Assembly: GCF_900129565.1 (NCBI RefSeq)
Contig: NZ_FQWD01000004.1
Span: 186,001-250,000, forward strand
Direction: 5' to 3'
Source: Marisediminitalea aggregata
GTDB taxonomy: Bacteria > Pseudomonadota > Gammaproteobacteria > Enterobacterales > Alteromonadaceae
DNA: 64,000 bases
Position 1 is the first letter of the stretch. Every line of letters begins with the position of its first letter. The notes under the pieces were generated by a model. The model was not told where the DNA came from. It did no database searches and was given only the letters and a program-made list of their open reading frames with translations. This document shows, piece after piece, positions 26,752-36,656 of the stretch. A program made the translations under genes and the position numbers.

Positions 26752-29700
26752 ATGGGGCACAAACTATCTAAAATTTCCCTGGCGGTACTCTCAGCCACTG
26801 CACTGCAGGTCTCATCGGCTGCGCTCGCTCAGGAATCGGCAACCGAATCTTCACCAGATGCAGATCTGGTCGAAGTCATTCAGGTCTCGGGAATTCGACA
26901 ATCACTTACTAATGCGCTAGCAGAAAAGCGCTCATCAGATAACCTGATTGAAGTTATTCAAGCAGTGGATATCGGAAAATTACCTGATCAGAACCTGGCT
27001 GAAGTATTAGAAAACGTCACGGGTATTCAGATTACTCGTACTGCGGGGATTGGTACAGGTGTTCAAATCCGTGGTACTAATGCGAACCGCACCGAAATCA
27101 ATGGGGTATCGACAGTGGGCTCTGGCTCAGGTCGTGGCGGTATTGATTTTGAAGACGTTAACGCATCTATTATTTCCGCGGTAGAAGTGACCAAATCACC
27201 AGAGGCAAAAACCATTGAAGGTTCCGTGGGTGGCACAGTGAACCTGAGAACAATTCGACCTCTGGAGCTCACTGAAACGCTTGGCAATATTCGCGTTCAG
27301 GGTGAGGATAGCAGTCTAACCACTGACGGTATGCAACCACGGATATCGGGTGCATTTGGTAAGAACTGGGAAACCAGCTCAGGTAAATTTGGTTTCGTGT
27401 TAAGTGGTAGCTATACCGAACAGGAAGCAACGTCATTTCGTCCTCGTGTCGACCGCGATGGTGGCCTGGTAGAAAATGTTAATGCAACGGTAGTTCGCGG
27501 CGGCAATGAACAGGATCCATCTGCACGCCCTGCAGCTCAAAGCTTTGATTTTGTTGGTATTCAATTCCTGAACCAGGAACTTGAAAACTACGAATATGAA
27601 ACCAAAAATCTGGCCGCATCATTTGAATGGGCTCCCAATGACAACACCAAATTTTTCTTCGATGCAGTCATCAATGATCAGGAACGTCGTCAGGATAGCT
27701 CAAGGGTTCAGGGCTCGGGTGTTAGCAGTGTATTGGACTACAATGTGCCCAGTGAATTCGAAACCGTAAACTTTGGTACACTTGATGGCGTTGTCCTCGG
27801 CAGCATTCCAGTCGCCGTTCGTGGCGTCATCGAGCCTAACCTGGATGTCGATGATGACGATCCAAATTTACGTTTTTCCAGCGATACCGGTGCCCGTGTC
27901 ACCAAAAGCGAGATTTTCCGTATTGGTGGTGAATGGCAAGGCGATCACTTATTCGCAAGTGTCGAATTATCAAGCTCAACGTCTGACACGGTAAATCCGA
28001 ATTTAAGCACTACGCTTAATTTCATTAACCCGAATGCGCCATTAGACGGCACCAGTAACGATAACAGCGTTCCTTTTATTTATGACCTTACCGGCGGTGC
28101 TCTTACATTTGGGATAAACTTCGACTCACCATACGCACCTACCGTAGATGATCTGCTAAACCCCAATAACGTTGTTTTGGATGCAGTTACTGTAGGACGT
28201 GATACCACTGAAAATTCAGAAGATGCATTTCGCGCAGACTTTACGTATTTCTTCGATAATGACTATCTGATGTCAGTAGACTTTGGTTACCGATTCAACA
28301 AATCAGCAAGTACTTTCGATGACGTTGGTTCAAGTATTGGTTTAAGCCGCATGTCTGACAGTCCTAATGGTTCTCTGTTTGCAGACTTACTTGTGCCTGG
28401 CCCGAGTAATTTCGGTTCCGCTGATGGAAGAGAGCTGGCGTTTCGAAACTTTCTGCTTATTGATCCCAATCTGTCGTTCAATGATCCGGAGCGCGTACTG
28501 AGCAGCTTACAGGATGCACTTGCCTCTCAACCCGGAGCCCGCACCCTGTCAGATCCATCTTCCAGTACTACGGCTTTCTTTGACATCGAAGAAAAAACAC
28601 ATGCTCTGTATGCTCAGGCAAATTTCGAATACGGTATTTTCCGTGGAAACTTCGGTGCGCGATATGTGCAAACCGATATCGACTCTTTGGGCAACACCGT
28701 TGCAGAAGGTAGTGACGTGGTAACACAAGTCACGACCAGCGGTGACTACAGTTTCTTTTTACCAAGACTGAACATTGTGGCAAATCCTGCTGATGACGTA
28801 CTGGTACGTTTGGGCTGGGGCAAAGACATTCGCCGCCCGAACTTTGACGCACTCTCTACCTCGGTAGAGTTCGGTACCGGCCCGAACAATGCTGTTCAAA
28901 TCGGTAACCCAGACTTAGAACCTGAAGAGGTTGTCTCCTTTGATATCGCCGCGGAATGGTACTTTGCACCTGCGGCCGTTGTTAGCGTGGGTTACTTCCA
29001 CAAAAAACGGACCAACCTGTTTGTTACTCAGTTAGAAGATGTAGAAGTGGATGAAAATGGCTACCGGGATATCACAGCCCCCTGTGAGGGCGGCGGTATT
29101 TTCAACCCACTGCCAGACCGTAATGTACTATCAGACGTAGACGGTAATGGTTTGTGTGTACCCATTGAGACCACTATCAATGATTCAGGCAGCACTACTC
29201 AGCAAGGTTTGGAATTTGCTGTACAGTACGATCTGTCTGAATTTGAAAGCGAGCTCGGTTGGGCGTCAGGATTTGGTATTCTGGCCAATTATACCATTCA
29301 GGATTTTGATGGCGGTGACGCAACCGATTCGTCAGCGACTCGTGGTACCGACATTTTCAATGCGATTAATGGTATATACGACGATAGTCAGTTTGTGACT
29401 GTCGAGGCAGTCCAGGGATTACTCGATTTCTCAGAGAACGCTTACAACGTTACTGTTTTCTATGAGAAGTTCGGACTTTCTGCGCGGGTAAGATATACCT
29501 GGCGTGAAGCGTTCCGTACCGACGATACCGCCGGCGGGGCAACTCGCAACAGTACGCTGGGCTTCCCGGTTGTCACCCATGACCGTGGCCAGTTGAACGC
29601 CAGTGTTAATTACGATGTAAATGAAAAGCTCAATGTGGGTATTGAGGCCATTAACCTGACCAAGTCTGACGTCACCCAGTCTTGTGTTAACGAGGGCGCA

Positions 29701-29763
29701 CTGTTGTGCTTCCAAGGGTTAACTGACCGACGTCTTACAGTAGGCGCCAGCTACCGTTTTTAA
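26752..29763 (+). CDS. TonB-dependent receptor, probable alginate-oligosaccharide importer
   Basis: This 1003-residue outer-membrane protein has a signal peptide (1-~26, ...AALAQE), a TonB-box-like VEVIQVSG, a plug domain (~50-180: LPDQNLAEVLENVTGIQI, VQIRGTN, IEGSVGGTVNL), then a 22-strand-type barrel ending VGASYRF with the terminal Phe. It belongs to the large TonB receptors of Alteromonadales that take up carbohydrates. Position and the shared operator suggest that alginate oligomers are the cargo. There is no SusD-like partner, as usual in this group. Confidence 0.92.
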   Translation: MGHKLSKISLAVLSATALQVSSAALAQESATESSPDADLVEVIQVSGIRQSLTNALAEKRSSDNLIEVIQAVDIGKLPDQNLAEVLENVTGIQITRTAGIGTGVQIRGTNANRTEINGVSTVGSGSGRGGIDFEDVNASIISAVEVTKSPEAKTIEGSVGGTVNLRTIRPLELTETLGNIRVQGEDSSLTTDGMQPRISGAFGKNWETSSGKFGFVLSGSYTEQEATSFRPRVDRDGGLVENVNATVVRGGNEQDPSARPAAQSFDFVGIQFLNQELENYEYETKNLAASFEWAPNDNTKFFFDAVINDQERRQDSSRVQGSGVSSVLDYNVPSEFETVNFGTLDGVVLGSIPVAVRGVIEPNLDVDDDDPNLRFSSDTGARVTKSEIFRIGGEWQGDHLFASVELSSSTSDTVNPNLSTTLNFINPNAPLDGTSNDNSVPFIYDLTGGALTFGINFDSPYAPTVDDLLNPNNVVLDAVTVGRDTTENSEDAFRADFTYFFDNDYLMSVDFGYRFNKSASTFDDVGSSIGLSRMSDSPNGSLFADLLVPGPSNFGSADGRELAFRNFLLIDPNLSFNDPERVLSSLQDALASQPGARTLSDPSSSTTAFFDIEEKTHALYAQANFEYGIFRGNFGARYVQTDIDSLGNTVAEGSDVVTQVTTSGDYSFFLPRLNIVANPADDVLVRLGWGKDIRRPNFDALSTSVEFGTGPNNAVQIGNPDLEPEEVVSFDIAAEWYFAPAAVVSVGYFHKKRTNLFVTQLEDVEVDENGYRDITAPCEGGGIFNPLPDRNVLSDVDGNGLCVPIETTINDSGSTTQQGLEFAVQYDLSEFESELGWASGFGILANYTIQDFDGGDATDSSATRGTDIFNAINGIYDDSQFVTVEAVQGLLDFSENAYNVTVFYEKFGLSARVRYTWREAFRTDDTAGGATRNSTLGFPVVTHDRGQLNASVNYDVNEKLNVGIEAINLTKSDVTQSCVNEGALLCFQGLTDRRLTVGASYRF

Positions 29764-29786
29764 CTCCCTTCCAATTGAGTTAACGT

Positions 29787-29818
29787 AAAAAAGTAAGTCT
29801 TCGGACTTACTTTTTTTT
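29787..29818 (+). terminator. Rho-independent terminator of the TonB-receptor gene
   Basis: A stem GTAAGTC/GACTTAC capped by a TTCG tetraloop is flanked by A and followed by eight T. It lies 24 bp after the stop codon. Confidence 0.93.
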
Positions 29819-29837
29819 GCCATCCAGAAAGTGCAAA

Positions 29838-29867
29838 CAAAAAAGCCAGCTACAAATGCTGGCTTTT
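29838..29867 (-). terminator. Terminator of the minus-strand GntR gene
   Basis: Arms AAAAGCCAGC/GCTGGCTTTT with a 7-base loop; on the minus strand the T run continues. It lies 23 bp after the GntR stop. Confidence 0.85.
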
Positions 29868-29889
29868 CAACGTTGAATCAACTCACTGA

Positions 29890-30621
29890 TTACTGCGTGA
29901 GATGAGAGATAGAATATAAGCCTCTGGTTTCATCAGTTTTACGTTTAATCTCTTCCAGCGCACGTGCCTCACTGGCAGCAAACAACGCATTAATCAAACG
30001 GTTGAAGTGACTATGCATGGCTTTTCTGGCTGTCGATGAATCCTTTTTTGCTATCGCTTCATAGATAGCGGTGTGTTCCTGCAACCTGTCGTTGATACTC
30101 TGCGAACAAACATCCTGGTAAGCAGCAATGATTTCCGGGTCGGTTCTGCGAATATCCCACAAGTTATTAATCGACATTTCAATGGCATTGTTACGCGTCG
30201 CTTTGGCAATGATCTCATGAAAATGTAAATCAGCCTCTTCAGCCAACTTTGGGTTTTTCATATCGATGAGAGTCTGCTTTAGCGCCTCGAGTTCATCTGG
30301 CTGAATCGTAGCAGCAGCAAGCGCGGCCGCTTCACCTTCTACCAGGGCTCTGGCTTGAGTCAATTCAAAAGCGCTAATCGGTTTGGACTGTTTTTCTTCC
30401 CGTGTAGATTGCGTGACATAAACCCCTGAACTGGTCTTAACTTCTACCCGCTCACGAACTTCTAACGCAATAATGGCTTCGCGAATAGTAGGTCTGCTGA
30501 CGTCGTACATCTCTGCCAATTCTCGCTCCGGGGGAAGCCGGCTGCCGGGCGGATAGACACCTTGGTCAATCAAATCTTCTAGTTTTTCTACAACTGTCCA
30601 AAAGCGACGACGCTTTTTCAT
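29890..30621 (-). CDS. GntR-family (FadR/FCD type) transcriptional regulator, copy 1
   Basis: This 243-residue protein has an N-terminal winged HTH (SRLPPERELAEMYDVSRPTIREAI, residues ~23-46) and a C-terminal all-helical FCD ligand domain from ~80 with the metal-type Asp/His positions (EADLHFHEII, MHSHF). FCD regulators commonly respond to uronates or their breakdown products. Its own promoter carries the shared operator, so it is probably autoregulated. About 43 nearly identical residues in the HTH region are shared with copy 2, so both may bind the same sites. Confidence 0.92.
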   Translation of the reverse strand: MKKRRRFWTVVEKLEDLIDQGVYPPGSRLPPERELAEMYDVSRPTIREAIIALEVRERVEVKTSSGVYVTQSTREEKQSKPISAFELTQARALVEGEAAALAAATIQPDELEALKQTLIDMKNPKLAEEADLHFHEIIAKATRNNAIEMSINNLWDIRRTDPEIIAAYQDVCSQSINDRLQEHTAIYEAIAKKDSSTARKAMHSHFNRLINALFAASEARALEEIKRKTDETRGLYSISHLTQ

Positions 30622-30748
30622 GGTACCGATCCCCTAAAACTCTGTACTTATTATAAGAAGTGCTCTGTGCGATTGTAGCCTGAATTATTTATCTCATGCA
30701 AAGCACAGACTAAATTGTTAAACACTCGTTAATCAGTTGATAAAACAA

Positions 30749-30782
30749 ATTCAAACCAATAAAATGCCATTGGTCAACCATT
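30749..30782 (-). promoter_or_regulatory. Promoter and operator of GntR copy 1
   Basis: On the minus strand, TTGACC (30772-30777) and TTGAAT (30749-30754) are 17 bp apart, the -35 lying within ATTGGTCAACCATT (30769-30782). This implies autoregulation. Confidence 0.6.
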
Positions 30783-30916
30783 TTAATCAAAGCCAATACG
30801 TTACTAACGAATACACACCCATTTATGAGTACATTGTGGTTTTGTAACACTTAACATGACCCATATATATCGTGGCACACCGTAATTGTATGACATTTTT
30901 ATAGCAGATTACAAAA

Positions 30917-30927
30917 TGGTATGACCA
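30917..30927. promoter_or_regulatory. Possible second operator close to GntR copy 2
   Basis: TGGT-ATG-ACCA lies 28 bp before the start codon, where a bound protein could block transcription. The 3-base centre differs from the other sites. Confidence 0.35.
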
Positions 30928-30954
30928 ACAAATGTGACTAAAAGAGAAATCGCG

Positions 30955-31686
30955 ATGAAAACACAGCGTTTATTTTGGAATATAGTGAATAATGTCGAAG
31001 CATTAATCGACAGTGGGGTCTACTCTGCCGGAAGTCGGCTTCCCCCGGAGCGAGAATTGGCAGAGATGTACGACGTCAGCAGACCTACTATTCGCGAAGC
31101 CATTATTGCGTTAGAAGTTCGCGAGCGGGTAGAAGTTAAGACCGGTTCAGGCGTCTATGTAACGGCTCAACATACCTCTGCTTTAGCGGAAAAAATCATT
31201 AGTGCTTTTGAATTGACTCAAGCCAGAGCCCTGGTAGAAGGTGAAGCGGCCGCGCTCGCTGCACACTCAATCACTGATGCTGAACTGCTGGCTATTCAGC
31301 AAACTCTGTCTGATATGAAAACGGCAGACAATGCCGATCAGGCTGATCAACGATTCCATGCCATTATTGCTGAGGCCACCAGAAACACGGCTGTCGTAAA
31401 TTGCGTGGAGAACCTTTGGCACATTCGACGGACGTCACCACGGATAATAGATGCTTACAGTGATGTTTGCTCGCAAAGCTGCGAACAGCGCCTTCAGGAA
31501 CACACCAAAATTTACAATGCCATATCTAACCGCGATGCATGTGCTGCACGCCGCGCCATGCATGACCATTTCAACAGATTAATCAATGCGTTATTCGATG
31601 CCAGCGAGGCGAAGGCACTTGAGGAAATTAAGCGTAAGACAGATAAAACGCGGGATTTATATTCACTATCTCACTTACGGCAATAG
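30955..31686 (+). CDS. GntR-family (FadR/FCD type) transcriptional regulator, copy 2
   Basis: This 243-residue paralogue of the gene at 29890 has the same length and an almost identical DNA-binding region, but a more diverged ligand domain (DQRFHAII, RAMHDHF still present). It is likely to recognise the same operators with a different or weaker inducer response. The ATG at 30955 gives the same N-terminus as copy 1; a GTG at 30934 is in frame but less likely. Confidence 0.91.
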   Translation: MKTQRLFWNIVNNVEALIDSGVYSAGSRLPPERELAEMYDVSRPTIREAIIALEVRERVEVKTGSGVYVTAQHTSALAEKIISAFELTQARALVEGEAAALAAHSITDAELLAIQQTLSDMKTADNADQADQRFHAIIAEATRNTAVVNCVENLWHIRRTSPRIIDAYSDVCSQSCEQRLQEHTKIYNAISNRDACAARRAMHDHFNRLINALFDASEAKALEEIKRKTDKTRDLYSLSHLRQ

Positions 31687-31691
31687 ATACG

Positions 31692-31718
31692 AAAAAAGGG
31701 CGTAACGCCCTTTACTTT
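31692..31718 (+). terminator. Terminator of GntR copy 2
   Basis: Stem AAAGGGCG/CGCCCTTT with a 3-base loop, followed by TACTTT. It lies just after the stop codon. Confidence 0.8.
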
Positions 31719-31763
31719 CATACTTAGGGTACTCTGATGAGTTTATTTTTCAGCCTTTTAATT

Positions 31764-31785
31764 ATTACCAATTTGTTGACCAAAA
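31764..31785 (+). promoter_or_regulatory. Composite operator upstream of the chemoreceptor at 31982
   Basis: ATTACCAAT is followed 11 bp from its start by GTTGACC within TTGTTGACCAA, the same phasing as at the TonB-receptor gene. No convincing -10 at 17 bp; TTTAAT at 31802 would give a 20-bp spacer. Confidence 0.45.
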
Positions 31786-31981
31786 TCAACTACCCCATCA
31801 CTTTAATTACGTTTGTATAAGCGTTGTACATACTGCTGATTTTAATACTTGTTCTGGTTTTATCGTTTTTCCCTGATTCCAATTCCCCTTTTACGCAAGA
31901 TAAACTACATTTATTGCTGAATAACAATCTAACCATTGGCACAGGGATGCGTTGCCTCAGGAAGTTTTAGTGGGAGCCCCT

Positions 31982-33901
31982 ATGTCTATTCAGCGTAAGT
32001 TTTTAGCTGCTATTTCCATCGTGATTGCCGTATTTGCTCTTGTCATTGCGGGCATTACGGTGTTTACCACAGCGTCATCTGTCGACGAACAGGTTGCAAA
32101 ACAGAAACAGCAGGTTGCCGATCGTTTACTCAACATTCTTACCGTTACTGATAGCCTTATACAGGAACGGGTTAAGAGCAGTATAACCTTGTTGAAGCAA
32201 CGCGGCCTTGACATTGGCATGCCATCACAGGGCGACAATGTGATGGTAAAAACGACCTCAGCCAGACAGTTATACCTTGGTAATCAGCCCCAGGCCAATG
32301 ACTTTACGCTGGTTGACAACCTGACCGCCGTCATGGGCGGTACTGCAACACTTTTCAGTAAAACGGGTGAAGATTACATACGGGTTAGCACCAACGTTAT
32401 CAAAGACGGACAGCGTGCAATAGGCACTAAGTTAGCACCACAAGGCAAAGCGATGGCAAATATTGTCAAGGGCACAGCCTACTATGGTGCCGTCGATATT
32501 CTCGGCAGCCCTTATCTGACCGGCTATGAACCAATGAAAAACGCCGCAGGACAAGTCATCGGCATCTGGTATGTGGGTTATTCTGCTGATCTGAAGGTCC
32601 TCGAACAAGCCATTAGCCAAAGCCGCCTGCTTGAAGAGGGCTTCGTAGCGTTGCGCGACGGCAAAGGTAATATTCGCATGCATTCCAGCCATATTAACGA
32701 TGCCGACGTTGAGCGAGCGCTGCAAGACAAGGATGCATGGTCTTCTGTAGTTGTCCCCTTTGAGAAATGGGGCTATGACCTGGTTCTGGTTGCTTCAGAG
32801 AGCGAGAAATCCGGCATGGTCAGCGCAGCGGTATTCACTGTCCTGATTAAGATAATCCTCGCCAGTGCAGCTGTGTTAGCCACTATATTTGTGCTGATTA
32901 ACCATATCGTTGGCAAGCCTTTGGATGAATTCATCACCGTCGTCAACGATCTTGCCTCTGGTGAGGGTAACCTCACGTTTCGTTTTAATGCTGCCAGAAG
33001 TGATGAATTTGGCCAGATGTCACGGGGGTTCAATAAGCTACTTGAACAATTGCAGCACACATTGCAATCCGTCTCATCCGCTACAGATGCAATGCTGAGC
33101 CAGTCTCAACAACTTAACGACACGGCACAGCGTTCCAGTAACAGCGTATCGGCCTTGTCGAACGAATCGAAGGCCATCGACAGTGCCATTACTCAGCTTC
33201 AGCAAAACGCCGCGGCGGTGTGTGAAAATATAGAACGCGCGTCAGAAGCAGCGTCGGCCGCAGATGCTGATACTCGCACCAGTGTCAGTGTATTGTCTGC
33301 AACCATCAAAGACATCGAGGCCCAGGCACAGGATGTTGATGCGTCCGTCCAGGTAATAAATGAGCTGGCTAAAGCCAGCGAAGAAATTAGCGGAGTCATG
33401 GACGTGATCCGCAACATTGCTGAACAAACCAATTTACTGGCCTTGAATGCGGCCATCGAAGCTGCCCGGGCCGGAGAACAAGGCCGCGGATTTGCCGTGG
33501 TTGCCGATGAAGTAAGATCCCTGGCTAGTCGCACGCAAACGTCCACTGAGGAAATTCGCATTATGATTGAGCGCTTACAACAAGGCAGCAGAGAAGCGTC
33601 ACAGAAAATGCAAAATAACAAAGAAAACGCCTATGCAACAGTAGAAGTCACGCAAAATGCCGGGACCTCATTAGAAAAATCCTTGGGTGCCGTTGCGACT
33701 ATCACCACGTTGAACCAGGAAACATCCGGCATGGCCAGTCACCAGAACGAGATTGCCAGAGAGGTAAACAAACGATTGGGTGGCATTCAAAGCGTGGGGC
33801 AGGAAAATCTGACGTATGCTGCGACCGTGTCAGAAAACTGTGCCCGTCTGGTTGAACAAATCCAGCAAATGCAAAGTCAGTTGAAGCGTTACCGTTTTTA
33901 A
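31982..33901 (+). CDS. Methyl-accepting chemotaxis protein with Cache_3-Cache_2-type sensor domain
   Basis: This ~639-residue receptor has a membrane segment at ~9-30, a periplasmic double-Cache-like domain (~35-275, with [20 protein letters not shown]), a second membrane segment (~280-304), HAMP, and a long cytoplasmic coiled coil with the conserved tip [20 protein letters not shown] (~480). The C-terminus lacks the NWETF CheR tether. The ATG at 31982 with GGGAG upstream is preferred over a TTG at 31952. It sits between the alginate locus and the chemosensory operon; the operator suggests co-regulation with alginate genes, perhaps sensing a breakdown product. Confidence 0.93.
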   Translation: MSIQRKFLAAISIVIAVFALVIAGITVFTTASSVDEQVAKQKQQVADRLLNILTVTDSLIQERVKSSITLLKQRGLDIGMPSQGDNVMVKTTSARQLYLGNQPQANDFTLVDNLTAVMGGTATLFSKTGEDYIRVSTNVIKDGQRAIGTKLAPQGKAMANIVKGTAYYGAVDILGSPYLTGYEPMKNAAGQVIGIWYVGYSADLKVLEQAISQSRLLEEGFVALRDGKGNIRMHSSHINDADVERALQDKDAWSSVVVPFEKWGYDLVLVASESEKSGMVSAAVFTVLIKIILASAAVLATIFVLINHIVGKPLDEFITVVNDLASGEGNLTFRFNAARSDEFGQMSRGFNKLLEQLQHTLQSVSSATDAMLSQSQQLNDTAQRSSNSVSALSNESKAIDSAITQLQQNAAAVCENIERASEAASAADADTRTSVSVLSATIKDIEAQAQDVDASVQVINELAKASEEISGVMDVIRNIAEQTNLLALNAAIEAARAGEQGRGFAVVADEVRSLASRTQTSTEEIRIMIERLQQGSREASQKMQNNKENAYATVEVTQNAGTSLEKSLGAVATITTLNQETSGMASHQNEIAREVNKRLGGIQSVGQENLTYAATVSENCARLVEQIQQMQSQLKRYRF

Positions 33902-33983
33902 TTTGTTAACTGCGCGCCGTTATGCATGTCCATTGTAGTGGTTTGCATAACGGTGCGGCTGCAGTGCGTTGCGGTATAATTAC

Positions 33984-35279
33984 TCAGAATAACTCTATCT
34001 TCGGCTCTCTCGCAGCCTCGGCGGGCGAAGGTTCCGTCACCTCATGCTTTGACGATAAATCAAAATGTATTTTTCGTTGGTCTTCCATGACATATTTTTC
34101 AAACATCTCTGCCGTCGACAGGTTGAAGGTGTCATCGAATGTTTTACGTTGGTCGATATAGCTGGAAAACTGACCGAACAAATCTACCAGCGCCTGATGC
34201 TCGAACTTCACGTGTTCCGCACGCTGACGAATAATGTCCTGGAACTGAATTTTGCCTATGGCGCCACTGACTTTTGCCGCCACCGTTTTCGCACTGCCGG
34301 TAAAACATGCCAGCATTTGCGGACAAAACGCTTCCAGTTTACGGTAGTGCTCTGTGACATTTGCCAACGACTCAGAGAACGAGGTTAACATTTCGCACGT
34401 TTCAGTACTGTTAGAGGTGTTCATTAGCTTTTCGCCATGTACTTTAGCTGTCGACAACGCTGACTTGATGCCCGTTTCGATTCTCTCGGCGGCTTCAGAA
34501 GACTGGCTAGACAGGGTTCGAACCTGCTCCGCTACTACGGCAAACCCCCGCCCGTACTCCCCGGCTCTGGCGGCTTCGATAGCCGCATTCAGGGCCAGCA
34601 AGTTAGTCTGAAATGCAATGTTTTTCACCAGTTCGGTAAGCTCTTTGAGTTTATCGATTTCCTGCAGCACTTCCTGAATAGCTTTGTTGTGAGCCTCATC
34701 TTGCTCGCGCTGTGAGCTGATCAATTGAGTTATTTCTTCCAGGCGCTCGTTCACTGCCTGAATCTCGCGACTGCTGGCTTGTTGAATCTCTGCTGAGTCT
34801 TTCTCTGAACTCTGAATACCATCAATGCCATCCTGAATGGCACTTTCTATGTCATACAAGGCCCGCATCAATTCCATCGATGCATCTTCGGTAATGTTGG
34901 ATATACCATCAATTTGACCATTCAGGATAGCAGCGTAATCTTCCACCTGAGTGTGGGTTTTATGCAGCTGCTCAGACGTCATGTCTAAATAGGCTGAGGC
35001 CGCTGCCACCTCGTCTTTAATGGCTTGTTTTTGCTTTTGCGAGACCAGTCCACTCCAGACCAACCAGGTTCCGCTAGTCAACAGGCTTGCTGTCAGAGCA
35101 ACCCACTCTGGTGCCAACACTACCCACTGGGAAACCAGCGAGGTAAGGCCCCACCCTACCGCTACCGCACCGGTGCCGACCAGCGCACACTGATAGGCAA
35201 TAACGGTAGACTTCACCTTGCCCCACAATGGCTGCAAGCGCGTCATGTACTGGTGGTATTTTTGTGTTAAATCTTGCAT
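33984..35279 (-). CDS. Membrane-anchored methyl-accepting chemotaxis protein without periplasmic domain
   Basis: This ~431-residue protein has two closely spaced hydrophobic segments (~27-75) with almost no external loop, then a cytoplasmic signalling domain with tip [24 protein letters not shown] helical tail follows, containing [12 protein letters not shown] and an acidic end. With so little outside the cell it probably senses internal or membrane signals, or acts as a scaffold. The ATG at 35279 is used because the longer ATG lies inside the CheY gene. It is the last gene of the chemosensory operon. Confidence 0.9.
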   Translation of the reverse strand: MQDLTQKYHQYMTRLQPLWGKVKSTVIAYQCALVGTGAVAVGWGLTSLVSQWVVLAPEWVALTASLLTSGTWLVWSGLVSQKQKQAIKDEVAAASAYLDMTSEQLHKTHTQVEDYAAILNGQIDGISNITEDASMELMRALYDIESAIQDGIDGIQSSEKDSAEIQQASSREIQAVNERLEEITQLISSQREQDEAHNKAIQEVLQEIDKLKELTELVKNIAFQTNLLALNAAIEAARAGEYGRGFAVVAEQVRTLSSQSSEAAERIETGIKSALSTAKVHGEKLMNTSNSTETCEMLTSFSESLANVTEHYRKLEAFCPQMLACFTGSAKTVAAKVSGAIGKIQFQDIIRQRAEHVKFEHQALVDLFGQFSSYIDQRKTFDDTFNLSTAEMFEKYVMEDQRKIHFDLSSKHEVTEPSPAEAAREPKIELF

Positions 35280-35289
35280 AACTGCCCCC

Positions 35290-35658
35290 TTAAGCGGCTG
35301 GTACAAGTTGCTTCACTATGCCTAGCAGTTGTTCTGGCTCTACTGGCTTAACCAGCCAGCCGGTGGCACCTGCTTGCTTTGCTTCATCGCGTCGGGTTTG
35401 CTGAGACTCTGTGGTTAGCATCAGAATCGGCGTAAATCGAAATTTGCCGTTCTGTTTTATATTTTTAATTAGTTCTATGCCGTTCATTCCCGGCATGTTT
35501 AAATCTGTGATGATCAACTTGGGAGAGGCACTTGCCAATGTATCCAGTGCAGACGGACCATCCGGCGATTTGATAACATCGTACCCGGCCCGTTTTAGTA
35601 ACATCTCCATACTCATCAGCATAGTGGCTGAGTCGTCAATTAAGTGAATAGTGGCCAT
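35290..35658 (-). CDS. Single-domain response regulator (CheY-like), second copy
   Basis: This 122-residue receiver has DD at 8-9, phospho-acceptor Asp52 in TDLNMPGM, and the conserved Thr and Lys near the C-terminus (LTTES, VKPVEP). It can be phosphorylated by the operon's CheA. With no motor genes nearby the output is unknown. Placed between the ParA-type ATPase and the last receptor. Confidence 0.93.
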   Translation of the reverse strand: MATIHLIDDSATMLMSMEMLLKRAGYDVIKSPDGPSALDTLASASPKLIITDLNMPGMNGIELIKNIKQNGKFRFTPILMLTTESQQTRRDEAKQAGATGWLVKPVEPEQLLGIVKQLVPAA

Positions 35659-35667
35659 AACTTTTCC

Positions 35668-36414
35668 TCATACGTATTGCATAAAATCTGAACATAACTG
35701 CTGATAGTCTCTGGCACCGTTTGAATCGGGCGCATATAACTGCACAGGTTGCTGGCTGGCAAATGCTTCCGCCAGGGTAATGTTTCTTCGGATAAAAGGC
35801 AGAATGCGACGCTGTCCGAATCGCGCCTCCCAGTGTTGTAGAATTTGTCGGTGCAGTTTCAATTGCTTGTCGACCATGACAGGTAACAACAAGATCTGCT
35901 GTGCTTTCAACTGGCGTTTTCTCACCGCTTGCATGCAGGTGTTAACCAGTTTAATGACCCCGCTGGATGCCAGAGGCGTCGGTTCGGCAGGCACCACGAT
36001 GGTATCGGCTACGCTCATGGCCCCAAGCAGCACGGTGCCGAGCGTCGGCGGCGTATCGATGACGACATAGTCGTAGTCTTGTTGCACCGACGCATGGTTA
36101 ACAAGCGCGCCCAACCAGGTTAAATCGTCTGGTGCGATAAACTTTTCCTGATTGGGTTGGCAAATGTGTAAATACTCACTTACTTTGGCCAGCCCTTTAA
36201 AAAATGACTGGTTCTGTAACCAGCCAGGGCTAGTAAGTTCAGCGTCCTTACACATGGCTTTGAATCCTTCCTCTACTTGTCCCTGGTTGTCGCAATCAAT
36301 GACCAGTACACGTTTGTTACAACGGGCAATTTCGTGGGCCAGGTTAACCACAGTGGTGGTTTTTGCTGTGCCGCCCTTGCGGTTTGCCACTACAGTTACG
36401 CGCGCCAAAATCAT
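35668..36414 (-). CDS. ParA/MinD-family ATPase of the chemosensory operon (ParC-like role)
   Basis: This ~248-residue protein has the deviant Walker A KGGTAKTTT near the N-terminus, the DCDNQGQ switch region and VIDTPPTLG. ParA-type ATPases in chemotaxis operons (ParC of Vibrio, PpfA of Rhodobacter) place receptor arrays in the cell. There is no ParB, so it is not a plasmid partition pair. The ATG at 36414 has a very strong ribosome site (GGGAGG) and overlaps the STAS stop; a longer frame to 36474 is rejected. Confidence 0.88.
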   Translation of the reverse strand: MILARVTVVANRKGGTAKTTTVVNLAHEIARCNKRVLVIDCDNQGQVEEGFKAMCKDAELTSPGWLQNQSFFKGLAKVSEYLHICQPNQEKFIAPDDLTWLGALVNHASVQQDYDYVVIDTPPTLGTVLLGAMSVADTIVVPAEPTPLASSGVIKLVNTCMQAVRKRQLKAQQILLLPVMVDKQLKLHRQILQHWEARFGQRRILPFIRRNITLAEAFASQQPVQLYAPDSNGARDYQQLCSDFMQYV

Positions 36415-36656
36415 GCCTCCCTCCCGTTTGTCATTGCCTGTCTCAGCCATTGCCAGTGTCCGGCTTCCGGCCACACGCTGAACGCGGGTCGATGATAAAT
36501 AAGCACCTGAAGAACGGCGGTATGAGCACTCACCAACTTTTTGGCATTAACCTGACCTTTGGGATGCGACACCAGCCATTGCTCAAGCTCTTCGGCAGCA
36601 TCAATTTCACAGTGGCCGTCCAGTACAATCACCTTCTGTTTAGCAACTATCGGCAT
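36411..36656 (-). CDS. Small STAS-domain protein
   Basis: This 81-residue protein has the STAS beta-alpha pattern: a strand KVIVLDGH, a helix EEL, then KLVSAHTAVLQVLI, and a terminal helix. The usual phosphorylatable serine of anti-sigma-antagonists is not clearly present at the standard place (SAHTA). Its role beside CheA is unknown, perhaps a partner in scaffolding or switching. It overlaps cheA by 10 bases and the ATPase gene by 4. Confidence 0.7.
   Translation of the reverse strand: MPIVAKQKVIVLDGHCEIDAAEELEQWLVSHPKGQVNAKKLVSAHTAVLQVLIYHRPAFSVWPEAGHWQWLRQAMTNGREA

Larger units (their letters stand above)
30622..30954. other. 333-bp divergent region between the two GntR genes
   Basis: AT-rich, no gene. 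It holds the operator at 30769-30782 and, close to copy 2, TGGT-ATG-ACCA (30917-30927), a similar palindrome with a 3-base centre. I saw nothing else. Confidence 0.65.

Noticed and set aside
33199..33621. 140-codon frame antisense to the Cache chemoreceptor
   Set aside because: It is the reverse of the conserved signalling tip; such antisense frames appear over every receptor in the window.
35668..36414. Plasmid-type partition locus
   Set aside because: No ParB and no centromere-like repeats; the ATPase is embedded between che genes.
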